Shown here: piece by piece, positions 1-7,179 of the stretch
Numbering within the stretch: the stretch's first letter is position 1
Layout: each line of letters begins with the position of its first letter
Assembly: GCA_023400335.1 (NCBI GenBank)
Contig: JAEXFF010000069.1
Coordinates: 1 to 16,072 of the forward strand
DNA: 16,072 nt
Origin: Bacteroidota bacterium
GTDB taxonomy: Bacteria > Bacteroidota > Bacteroidia > Bacteroidales > Marinifilaceae
Reading direction: 5' to 3'
The notes under the pieces: generated by a model
Database searches by the model: none
What the model was told of the DNA's origin: nothing
The model's input: the letters and a program-made list of their open reading frames with translations, nothing else
Translations under genes and position numbers: made by a program

Positions 1-288
1 GTTTGAGACGACGGAGGGTAACAATATCAGGGATCGTATTGTGGATGCCGGAAGTAACTGTCCCTTCTTTCTCCCGTCCGGGAATCACAGCATCCTGCAG
101 ATACAGGAAAGACAGTTAAGGCGAAGGTCAGCTGAATCTTTGCCGCACGAAAACAGGAAATCCGTCAAGCGTAACCCTCCTCAGCAAAACCAGATTTTAT
201 TTATCTGTTATAACGTCCTGAATTATAAATACAATCCGGATAAAACACCTTAAAAACCGGCAAAAGACGTATCAAAACAATTATACTG

Positions 289-330
289 AAAAATGCATCC
301 GACAGTCTGTTTAACCGTCCAGATGCATTT
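289..330 (-). terminator. Probable Rho-independent terminator of the rubrerythrin gene
   Basis: Two perfect 9-base arms, AAATGCATC (291-299) and GATGCATTT (322-330), flank a 22-base loop in which GAC (301-303) can also pair with GTC (317-319). Read leftward, the second arm ends in a run of five T residues, about 30 bases after the rubrerythrin stop codon. Position and orientation fit a terminator. The stem is AT-rich and the loop is large, so it could instead be a 3'-end processing or stability hairpin. Confidence 0.5.
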
Positions 331-360
331 CAAAGATTGGCACTTTTATGATTTCAGGGA

Positions 361-939
361 TCAATAATTATCCGGGAATAATTCAAAATAAGCCTGCGGA
401 TGTAAACAGGAAGGACAAATTTTAGGAGCCGTTTTACCAACATGTACGTATCCGCATTTCCGGCAATACCATCTGACTTCTTCCGGACGGGAGAAAACCA
501 TATCGGAACGCAGGTTATCCAATAATTTCAAATAACGGTTTTCATGCATTTTCTCCACTTCCGTAACATGTCTGAAAAGAGCAGCTACAGCACTGAATCC
601 CTCGTCAGCAGCAATCTGTCCGAACACGGGATAAAGATTATGCCATTCGTCGAATTCCCCCTCGGCAGCTTCCTGCAAATTATAAGCTGTCTCTAATATT
701 ACTCCGGCCGGATAAGCGGCAGTAATTTCCACCATGCCTCCTTCCAGATAACTGAAAAAACGTTTGGCATGGGTTTCTTCCTGCAAAGCCGTCTCGTAAA
801 AAATACCGGCAATCTGCTCATAGCCTTCTTTTCTAGCTACCTCTGCAAAAAAAGTATATCTGTTTTTTGCCTGAGATTCACCGGCAAAAGCCTTTAATAA
901 ATTTTGCTCGGTTAAGGTTCCCTTTACTGACTTATTCAT
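361..939 (-). CDS. rbr: Rubrerythrin
   Basis: A 192-aa non-haem iron protein that reduces hydrogen peroxide in the cytoplasm of anaerobes, protecting them from oxidative stress. The N-terminal ferritin-like four-helix domain (about residues 8-145) carries the diiron ligands expected of the family: E21 in AGESQAKNRY, the E54-xx-H57 motif, glutamates at 93/95, and E129-xx-H132. The C-terminal rubredoxin domain (about 157-190) has the two Cys-x2-Cys pairs, C159/C162 and C175/C178, that bind one iron. Length and domain order are normal for the classical rubrerythrin type. It is transcribed away from the neighbouring gene desert and appears monocistronic, with a hairpin downstream. The ATG at 939 is the natural start because the family motif begins about 20 residues later. 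I found no exact TAnnTTTG promoter upstream. Confidence 0.96.
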   Translation of the reverse strand: MNKSVKGTLTEQNLLKAFAGESQAKNRYTFFAEVARKEGYEQIAGIFYETALQEETHAKRFFSYLEGGMVEITAAYPAGVILETAYNLQEAAEGEFDEWHNLYPVFGQIAADEGFSAVAALFRHVTEVEKMHENRYLKLLDNLRSDMVFSRPEEVRWYCRKCGYVHVGKTAPKICPSCLHPQAYFELFPDNY

Positions 940-1148
940 TCTCTTAAATTTTAATAATTAATACACTCTTTATCTACGTCTGAAAGTCATAAGAGTTACA
1001 AAACATTTAAATTTCTGATTTTTTCTTTCTTACGAGGGACATTTAACGGGTTAATTTCTTACATAAAAAGTAGGAAGTTAAAATGAAACATCTTTTAATC
1101 CTGTTTCAAGATACGGATAATAGCTAATTTTACGATCTGATAATAATG

Positions 1149-1421
1149 TTAACTAACAGCTACCGCTATTATTACAACAACATAGAATAAGCTGACCAAA
1201 AACAGATTTAAAGGTATACCGCTATTGTAAGCGAACTGACTATCGAAATAGGTCGCAAACGTATAAATCAAAGGAATAGAAAGGACAAATGCTGTGAGAG
1301 TTGCCGGAAGAAAATTTTTTAATAACAAAGAAATTAAATCTTTTCCATTTGCCCCGAAAGTTTTACGGACTCCCATTTCTTTCTGAAAGAAAACGTAAAG
1401 CAGTATAAATAAACTATCTGG
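1149..1421 (-). pseudogene. Decayed C-terminal fragment of an FtsX/MacB-type ABC transporter permease
   Basis: The translation reads FILLYVFFQKE (1421 side) and then MGVRKTFGANGKDL, the conserved segment ahead of the third membrane helix in Bacteroidota MacB/FtsX-like permeases (typically R-x-K-E-I-G-V/I-R-K). It is followed by two hydrophobic segments, LPATLTAFVLSIPLIYTF and LFLVSLFYVVVIIAVAVS. A TGA at 1422-1424 closes the frame upstream. Downstream it stops right after the last membrane segment, without the short tail these proteins normally have. Intact family members are about 400-800 residues; only about 90 are left, so this is a remnant. An ATG at 1376 would give a 75-aa ORF, but the family homology starts upstream of it, so I do not regard that as a real start. 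Confidence 0.7.
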
Positions 1422-1990
1422 TCATATGCTATCAAATGAATTACTTGCATTTTTTATAAAATCTGATCGCTTAACTTCTTTAATGCTTCCATTCTCCATT
1501 ATAAGGATAAAATCAAATTTTACAGGTATTTCTAAACAATGAATGATTATAAACAATTATACAGTTAATTAACAAAAAACAATAAAATTATATATAATTT
1601 TATATTCCTGAATTGTTTTATTTTTCTAAACTTAATTCCCTGTATTGAATAAAAAGTTTGACGGCAGGTTAAATCAAATATTGCGGTTATGATAAATACT
1701 ACTGCCTCCGGCTGCTGGATGTCATACGAACAGTTATAACTTCAGAAAAAGAAGAAGGAAGTTTCATTCCCAGGATGTATTTCAAAAAGTACGGGGAAGC
1801 AAAAAGGAAAATAAAACCGAACTAGGATAGGAAAAACCTGTTTTAGCTGAAGATTCCGATAATATTTTCTGACCGGGACCGATGCTTTTATTACCCATAT
1901 ATAACTAAGTTATTCGATAACAGATGGCCTAAGTATAAATACACATTCACAATAAGCATTTACTCACTTTAACACCAGATTTTTTAAATA
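1422..1990. other. AT-rich gene-poor interval
   Basis: No credible gene was found in this stretch of about 570 bases. A 25-codon leftward ORF beginning MENGSIKEVK (1422-1499) is in frame with the permease remnant but does not resemble any permease region I know. Rightward, an open stretch without an ATG at the expected place (about 1675-1825; includes IPRMYFKKYG) may be gene debris, but I cannot assign it. The interval contains the palindrome at 1582-1603 and leads into the promoter of the Hdr-like cluster. The whole looks like a decayed region. Confidence 0.5.
1582..1603. repeat. Perfect 22-bp palindrome
   Basis: The arms ATAAAATTATA and TATAATTTTAT are exact reverse complements with no spacer. 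A wider pair, AAAACAAT (about 1576-1583) and ATTGTTTT (about 1612-1619), brackets it. There is no flanking gene end that would make it an obvious terminator. It could be a protein-binding operator, a cruciform-prone site, or chance in very AT-rich DNA. Confidence 0.6.
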
Positions 1991-1998
1991 TAATTTTG
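1991..1998 (+). promoter_or_regulatory. Candidate -7 element for the Hdr-like cluster
   Basis: TAATTTTG matches the Bacteroidota -7 consensus TAnnTTTG. The T-rich triplet at 1968-1970 sits exactly 20 bases upstream and could be a weak -33 element, although the usual G is missing. It would place the transcript start near 2005 and give a leader of about 40 bases before the ATG at 2047. Confidence 0.5.
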
Positions 1999-2046
1999 CA
2001 TACGTAATATGGTGTCCTGAAACCGGGAACAGTAAAAACAAAGGAT

Positions 2047-2739
2047 ATGGGTACATTGATTGAGAAACTTAAAAAGGATATCCATTACAGAGAAGGGATG
2101 AATAGTTGCATGAATTGCGGTGTATGTACGGCTATTTGCCCCGCTGCCGAATTCTACAATTACGATCCCCGGATTATTGTCGATTCGGTACAACGGAATG
2201 ACGAGGAAGTGATACGTCAATTCATAAAGTCGGACGTGATCTGGTATTGCGGGGAATGTATGTCCTGTAAAACCCGCTGTCCCCGCGGGAATACGCCCGG
2301 ATTAATCATTATGGCCTTGCGGAAGCTGGCCCAGGACGAGGGGACGTTCACCTGTTCTGAAAAAGGCAGGCAGCAATATGCTTTAAAAAAGGTAATAGAT
2401 ACCAATATACTGGAAAGAGGATATTGCGTGACGCCAGACATTGTGAAACCGGAAATGCATCCCGAACAAGGTCCGGTATGGGAATGGATCTATGCCCACC
2501 TGGACGATGTTTACGAGCGGGTGCATGCCAACTACCGCAAACCGGGTCCCGGAGCATTAAGGCAAGTGGATGAGCAGAGTATGGAAGAACTCCATAGAAT
2601 TTTCGACATTACAGGAGGAACAGACTTTTTACAACACATCCAAAAGTGTTCGGAAGAAAAAGCCAAAGAATCGGGAAAAGACATAGAACAATATTTTATG
2701 TCTGTTTATACGGAAAACAACGGTTCTCACAGCGAATAA
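2047..2739 (+). CDS. HdrC-like protein (C1 type) with two [4Fe-4S] clusters
   Basis: A 230-aa cytoplasmic iron-sulfur protein of the heterodisulfide reductase subunit C family, which passes electrons between the flavin subunit (HdrA) and the CCG-domain subunit (HdrB). Two Cys-x2-Cys-x2-Cys-x3-Cys-Pro motifs are visible: C21/C24/C27/C31 in CMNCGVC..CP, and C68/C71/C74/C78 in CGECMSC..CP. They are about 36 residues apart, as in HdrC. The long C-terminal half (about 100-230) has no metal motif. Its length resembles the C1 subunit of sHdr complexes rather than the shorter methanogen HdrC. It is the first gene of the array and lies 25 bases before the HdrB-like gene. A purine-rich stretch just upstream (AAAGGA) is too close to be an ideal ribosome site. 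The Hdr-family assignment is firm; the physiological substrate is not known. Confidence 0.9.
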   Translation: MGTLIEKLKKDIHYREGMNSCMNCGVCTAICPAAEFYNYDPRIIVDSVQRNDEEVIRQFIKSDVIWYCGECMSCKTRCPRGNTPGLIIMALRKLAQDEGTFTCSEKGRQQYALKKVIDTNILERGYCVTPDIVKPEMHPEQGPVWEWIYAHLDDVYERVHANYRKPGPGALRQVDEQSMEELHRIFDITGGTDFLQHIQKCSEEKAKESGKDIEQYFMSVYTENNGSHSE

Positions 2740-2764
2740 AAACAACCGGAAGAGGTAAGAATAT

Positions 2765-3835
2765 ATGAATTTACTAGGGAAACAACAAATATGGAAAGAC
2801 TATCAGAAAGAAATTGCCGACGATAAATACTTCTATGCGCGCAGTTGTATCCGTCAGACGTTCTTTCCCGGTTCCGAATGGGCTTATCTGGATATTCTCC
2901 GGAATAAATTACACAAAGATGTACTGGAAGATGCCCGGCATACCACCTGCACCGGAATCGGTTATCATTCGGACGTAGTCCCGATAGAAACAATTATGAC
3001 TGTCGTAGCGCGGCATTTTGCCTTAATGACAGAAGCTGGTTATGAAAATATAACGCCTTCCTGCATCACCTCATTCGGAATATATACTGAAATTCTGGAC
3101 ACCTGGGAACATCATCCCGAAATAGAGGAAAAAATCCGGGATTTTTTATGGAAAGCCACGAGGAGAGAATTTAAAAAGCCTAAAAATCTGGCTCATACAT
3201 CGGATATCATCTACAAATTCCGTCAGCATATAGCTGAATTGGCGGTTTATTCTCTGAAAGATGTACATAGCGGACGGCCGTTGAGAGGAGTGGATCACAT
3301 CGGCTGCCATTATGCCAAGATGTTTCCTTCTAAAGGAATTGGAGGTGCAGAATTTCCGGCGGTTCTTTCCGGACTGATAGAGGCCTGGGGGGGAGAACCG
3401 GTAGATTACCCGGAACGGCGTCATTGTTGCGGATTTGGTTTCCGGAATTACCTGGTAATGGCAAACCGGGGGTTTTCCGTAGCCAATTCAAAGAAAAAAT
3501 TCGAATCCATGCAGGAGTACGAACCGGATTTTATTTTGACAAATTGCCCAGGATGCGGAATGTTTCTGGACAAATGGCAATATACGATCAGTGAAATGGA
3601 GGGAATTACATACGGCCCTGACGGGTATGGTATACCGGTGCTTACATACGAAGAACTGGCAGCTTTGGTACTGGGATATGATCCCTGGGAAATCGGTTTA
3701 CAAATGCACCAGGTAGCAGTAGAACCCTTATTGGACAAAATGGGAATTGAATATGAGCGCGATGCCAAATACCGGAATATAAGGGGGGATTCGCTGGGGG
3801 AACCCGCCTGTCCCACTTATTTAAAAGTAAAATAG
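2765..3835 (+). CDS. HdrB-like CCG-domain protein with one intact and one degenerate cysteine motif
   Basis: A 356-aa subunit of the heterodisulfide reductase B family. In methanogen HdrB, two CCG motifs bind noncubane [4Fe-4S] clusters that reduce the disulfide. Here the second motif is complete: C181, C221-C222, then C261-x2-C264 (NCPGCG). The first keeps C28, C62 and C100, but the partner positions are Thr63 and Ser103 (sequences TCTGIGYH and SCITS). It therefore probably binds only one normal noncubane cluster. The C-terminal segment (DPWEIGLQMHQ, about 307-317) belongs to the HdrB-like core and lacks metal ligands. The gene follows the C1-like gene closely with GGTAAGA ahead of the ATG, implying co-translation. 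No signal peptide or membrane segment is seen. The gap of 162 bases to the HdrA-like gene is the largest within the cluster. Confidence 0.88.
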   Translation: MNLLGKQQIWKDYQKEIADDKYFYARSCIRQTFFPGSEWAYLDILRNKLHKDVLEDARHTTCTGIGYHSDVVPIETIMTVVARHFALMTEAGYENITPSCITSFGIYTEILDTWEHHPEIEEKIRDFLWKATRREFKKPKNLAHTSDIIYKFRQHIAELAVYSLKDVHSGRPLRGVDHIGCHYAKMFPSKGIGGAEFPAVLSGLIEAWGGEPVDYPERRHCCGFGFRNYLVMANRGFSVANSKKKFESMQEYEPDFILTNCPGCGMFLDKWQYTISEMEGITYGPDGYGIPVLTYEELAALVLGYDPWEIGLQMHQVAVEPLLDKMGIEYERDAKYRNIRGDSLGEPACPTYLKVK

Positions 3836-3997
3836 GAAAAAACAAATTCCCAAAGAGAGGCAGAAAACTGAATTCTATTTTAAAATCAGTCTTTCCCTTA
3901 TCTTTCCGGCTTTCCGGATATTTTAATTTTTGGTATGGTCAGGCCAATATACAGACAAATGAGAATTGAATAGTGAGAAACCATAAACCTGTAATCT

Positions 3998-5029
3998 ATG
4001 AAGGTAATCATTATCGGCGGTGGCCCGGCGGGCTGTGAAGCTGCTTTCCGGCTTGCAAACGAAGGCATTCAGGTAGATTTGATCGAAAAGGAAAATACGA
4101 CAGGCGGAAATTTAAATAATTGGTATCAACTTTTTCCCGACAGGAAAAATGCACAGGAAATCTGTAAGCTGTTACATGAAAACCTGAATCATCCCAATAT
4201 CCATTTACACCTGAACACGGAAGCCCACAACCTGCAAAAGACGGCCCAAGGGCAATTTTCAGTGCTTTTGAGTGACCGGGGACTTTTAGAAGGGGATGCT
4301 TTACTGATTACCACCGGTTTTAAACTTTTCGAAGCCCAGCGGAAAGAAGAATATGGCTATGGAGTGTACAATCACGTCATTACTTCTGTAGAACTCGAAA
4401 ACTTTTTTTCCAATCATTCCCTCCAATTACCGGATGGAAAAAGTCCCAAACGCATCGGATTCATCCACTGTGTGGGTTCCAGAGACGAAAAAATATGCAA
4501 TTATCATTGTTCCAAGTTGTGTTGTATCACCGCTGTAAAACAAGCAATTGAAGTGCGGGAATTTATTCCTGAAGCCGAGATTTTCTGTTTTTATATGGAC
4601 ATGCGTATGTTCGGGCCCGGTTATGAAGAAATGTACCGGGAAGCCCAGGAAAAATACAATATTAAATTTGTCAGGGGCAGACTCTCCGAGGCCGCTGAAA
4701 ACCTCGATAAACAACTTGTCATAAAAGTGGAAGACACGCTTATCGGAAAGCCGCTCAGGATGACCCTCGACCTTCTGGTCCTTATGGTCGGCATGGAAGC
4801 TTCTGAAGGCAGCCGGAAAGCTGCCCGGCAATTGTCGTTAAAACAGTCTCCCAACGGATTTATCCAAGCGGCAGATCCGCATTACGGAACCAACCTGAGT
4901 AATCAGGAAGGGGTTTTTCTGGCCGGCTGCGCTACAGCTCCGATGAACCTGACGGATACCCTTACAGATGCCCGTTCCGCAGCCTGGGCAATAGCAGCCT
5001 ACTTAAAACAGAATCAATCCTTTAAATAA
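3998..5029 (+). CDS. HdrA-like FAD flavoprotein, short form without ferredoxin domains
   Basis: A 343-aa flavoprotein related to HdrA/QmoA. The N-terminus has the FAD dinucleotide fold, VIIIGGGPAG (3-12), with E30 ending the second strand (DLIE). C158, C171, C175 and C176 reproduce the C-x12-C-x3-CC spacing that ligates the [4Fe-4S] cluster next to the flavin in HdrA. They are followed by the family block MDMRMFGPGYEE (about 200-211). A second FAD contact region is GVFLAGCA near residue 310. It lacks the N- and C-terminal ferredoxin domains of methanogen HdrA and matches the size of sHdr-type HdrA. The separate small ferredoxin encoded next may supply that function. An in-frame stop at 3992-3994 fixes the ATG at 3998. 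It lies only 9 bases ahead of the next gene. Whether it bifurcates electrons cannot be told from sequence. Confidence 0.9.
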   Translation: MKVIIIGGGPAGCEAAFRLANEGIQVDLIEKENTTGGNLNNWYQLFPDRKNAQEICKLLHENLNHPNIHLHLNTEAHNLQKTAQGQFSVLLSDRGLLEGDALLITTGFKLFEAQRKEEYGYGVYNHVITSVELENFFSNHSLQLPDGKSPKRIGFIHCVGSRDEKICNYHCSKLCCITAVKQAIEVREFIPEAEIFCFYMDMRMFGPGYEEMYREAQEKYNIKFVRGRLSEAAENLDKQLVIKVEDTLIGKPLRMTLDLLVLMVGMEASEGSRKAARQLSLKQSPNGFIQAADPHYGTNLSNQEGVFLAGCATAPMNLTDTLTDARSAAWAIAAYLKQNQSFK

Positions 5030-5038
5030 CCGAACCAC

Positions 5039-5368
5039 ATGACAACACTTTGGGGGTACTCCATATCGGAAACCAGAAGTATCGATTACGATAAAAACGA
5101 TAAATCTTTCTCAGCTTATATAGCAGAGAAAGTACCCAGTACGAAGCTCTGTATCGGTTGCGGAGGCTGTACGGCAACGTGCACAGCCGGGAACCTGACG
5201 GAATTCAATATCCGGAAACTGCAAATGTTGGTAAAAAGAGGAGAAAATCAGGAAGCAGCGAAGAATTTATCTAAATGTATGCTTTGCGGCAAGTGTCTGC
5301 TGGTGTGCCCGCGAGGAGTAGATACCCGGAAAATGATACTGACTATGATACAATACCTGAGAAAATAA
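5039..5368 (+). CDS. Small HdrC-like [4Fe-4S] protein (C2 type)
   Basis: A 109-aa dicluster ferredoxin-like protein. Cluster motif 1 is C38/C41/C44/C48 (CIGCGGC..C), followed by Thr rather than the usual Pro. Motif 2 is C80/C83/C86/C90-Pro (CMLCGKC..CP). The spacing between the clusters and the intervening helix (about 55-78) are those of HdrC, so it is a minimal HdrC without an extension. In size and position, directly after HdrA, it corresponds to HdrC2 of sHdr operons. It starts 9 bases after the HdrA-like stop and ends 32 bases before the membrane subunit, so it is almost certainly in the same transcript and complex. Its likely role is electron relay between the flavoprotein and the CCG domains of the next protein. 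Confidence 0.88.
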   Translation: MTTLWGYSISETRSIDYDKNDKSFSAYIAEKVPSTKLCIGCGGCTATCTAGNLTEFNIRKLQMLVKRGENQEAAKNLSKCMLCGKCLLVCPRGVDTRKMILTMIQYLRK

Positions 5369-5400
5369 ATTTATCATTTATATCCAATAGAAAGCATTCT

Positions 5401-7167
5401 ATGTATTACGATCATTTTGTACTTCCTTTTACTATCGGTCTGAACATATTGATTATTTTTTTAATCATCAAATACATCAGATGGATCAGGAGTTTTTCCC
5501 GGCCGGAAAAGAAACTGATTCTAAAAGGGATGTTCAGTATCAAAACCCTGAAAGCGACAAAAGAAACTGTTCTAGAATGTTTGGTTCACCATAGAATATT
5601 CCGGACAAATCCTTTTCTGGGGTATATGCATATGTGTTTTGCTCTGGGTTGGTTTTTACTGATTGTAGTAGGGAAAACAGAATCGATGGTTTACCACACC
5701 AGTGCTTTCAATCCCCCTTATTTTGCCATCTTTTTCCGTTATTTTCATCCGGCAAATGAAACCTTTCCTTACAGCAATGTCTTTGCTTTTATCATGGACT
5801 TGATTTTATTATTCATCCTGTCCGGACTTTTTCTGGCTTTGGCCAAACGGATTTCTTCCCGGGTGGTAGGACTGAAAAAAACGACCCGTCACAGACCTTT
5901 GGATTTACTGATTCTGACGGTTCTATGGCTCATTTTCCCCTTTCGGTTCTTAGCCGAAAGTTTCACCAGCGGGCTCCGCGGAGGGGGCAGTTTCCTGACC
6001 CACACAGCAGGTGACGCTTTCGCTACATTTTTACCCCTGGATACCCTGGCTTATCCGGCATGGTGGGCCTATTCTTCCGTTCTGGGTTTATTTTTCCTGC
6101 TACTGCCTTTTTCCCGGTATATGCATATCCCCACAGAAGTGGTATATATTTTCCTCAAAAACTGGGGAATCCGTCAAGGGAAAACTTTCAATGCTTTCAG
6201 TGAAATCCAGGTCTTTTCCTGTTCCCGCTGCGGAATTTGCATCGACCGCTGTCAATTGAATACCTCCCTCGGCCTGAATGATACCCAGGCGGTATATTTT
6301 CTGAAAAAAATACGCCATCGGAGAGATTACACCGTACAACGGGAAAATTGCCTGATGTGTGGCCGCTGTGAGGCCAGTTGTCCGGTCGACATCCGCCATA
6401 ATGCCTTACGTTTAAGCAAACGTCCGGATCTGATCCGGATTACGAAGGATACGTACAGCTATGTCAAGCTTCCATCCTTTTCCCCGGCCAAAGCAGCTTA
6501 TTTTGCAGGTTGTATGGGACACCTCACCCCCAGTGTCATACAAGCCATGCGTTCCATTTTCAAAAAGGCAAATGTTTCGTATACTTTTATAGATGAAAAC
6601 GGCGGAGTATGCTGCGGGCGTCCGATGCTGCTTTCCGGAAATCAAAGCGCCGCTTCAGTCATCCTGGAAAAAAACAAAGCCATTATAGAAGCTTCAAAAG
6701 CAGAAATCCTGGTTACCTCCTGTCCTATATGTTACAAAACGTTTAAAGAGGAATACGGACTGCAAATGCAGGTCATGCACCACACAGAATATATCGATTA
6801 CCTGATCCGGAACCACTGTCTGAAGATCGTACCTTCCGCCCTCCGTACCGTTTTCCACAATCCCTGTGAACTAGGCCGGGGAAGCAATGTCTACGCTGCC
6901 CCCAGTCGCATTCTCCAAACGGTAAGTCAGAAAATAGATACGCCTTATGACGACCGGAATTCATTGTGCTGCGGAGGATCTCTGGCCAATACCTATATTT
7001 CCGGAGAACAGCGTTACCGCATCAGTACAGACGCTTTACGCATCTACGCCTCTTATAAACCAGACGTTCTCGTAACAGCTTGTCCACTCTGTAAAAAGAC
7101 ATTTGCTAAAAAACCCGATGCCATACCCGTTAAAGACATTGCCGAAATTGTTGCTGAAACTTGTTAA
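5401..7167 (+). CDS. Membrane-bound HdrE-HdrC-HdrB-type fusion: cytochrome b-like domain, two [4Fe-4S] clusters and two CCG domains
   Basis: A 588-aa integral membrane iron-sulfur oxidoreductase. Five hydrophobic segments (about 6-26, 72-92, 128-148, 166-186, 222-240) form a NarI/HdrE-like quinone- and haem-binding domain; H77 (YMHMCF) and H242 (YMHIPTE) are candidate haem b ligands. The soluble part carries C274/C277/C280/C284 and C317/C320/C323/C327, then two complete CCG motifs: C371, C404-C405, C441/C444, and C489, C523-C524, C561/C564. This is an HdrD-like arrangement joined to a membrane domain, as in DsrMK/HdrDE-type systems. It may exchange electrons between menaquinone and a thiol/disulfide site. 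I chose the ATG at 5401 because the in-frame reading upstream overlaps the preceding ferredoxin gene out of frame and is not membrane-like. The cysteine synthase gene follows after 12 bases. The substrate is unknown. Confidence 0.88.
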   Translation: MYYDHFVLPFTIGLNILIIFLIIKYIRWIRSFSRPEKKLILKGMFSIKTLKATKETVLECLVHHRIFRTNPFLGYMHMCFALGWFLLIVVGKTESMVYHTSAFNPPYFAIFFRYFHPANETFPYSNVFAFIMDLILLFILSGLFLALAKRISSRVVGLKKTTRHRPLDLLILTVLWLIFPFRFLAESFTSGLRGGGSFLTHTAGDAFATFLPLDTLAYPAWWAYSSVLGLFFLLLPFSRYMHIPTEVVYIFLKNWGIRQGKTFNAFSEIQVFSCSRCGICIDRCQLNTSLGLNDTQAVYFLKKIRHRRDYTVQRENCLMCGRCEASCPVDIRHNALRLSKRPDLIRITKDTYSYVKLPSFSPAKAAYFAGCMGHLTPSVIQAMRSIFKKANVSYTFIDENGGVCCGRPMLLSGNQSAASVILEKNKAIIEASKAEILVTSCPICYKTFKEEYGLQMQVMHHTEYIDYLIRNHCLKIVPSALRTVFHNPCELGRGSNVYAAPSRILQTVSQKIDTPYDDRNSLCCGGSLANTYISGEQRYRISTDALRIYASYKPDVLVTACPLCKKTFAKKPDAIPVKDIAEIVAETC

Positions 7168-7179
7168 AACCACACACTG

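Noticed and set aside
1..112. Leftward open frame containing GTVTSGIHNTIPDIVTLRRL, leaving the left edge
   Set aside because: It has plausible amino-acid composition, but there is no ATG; only GTG or CTG could start it, and I could not match it to a family. Possibly the start of a gene to the left, but not supported enough to list.
41..253. Rightward 70-aa ORF at the left edge
   Set aside because: The frame is open from the left edge, but the peptide is rich in Asn, Gln, Arg and Pro without a recognisable domain, and its end is low-complexity. No promoter or ribosome site was seen.
3836..3997. Possible internal promoter before the HdrA-like gene
   Set aside because: TAATTTTTGG near 3921 has one base too many to fit TAnnTTTG, and no -33 element was found. 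The gap of 162 bases is wide enough for a promoter but I cannot support one.
5275..5400. Upstream extension of the membrane Hdr-like protein
   Set aside because: This stretch is the ferredoxin gene read in another frame; the membrane protein has a better start at 5401 immediately before its first hydrophobic helix.
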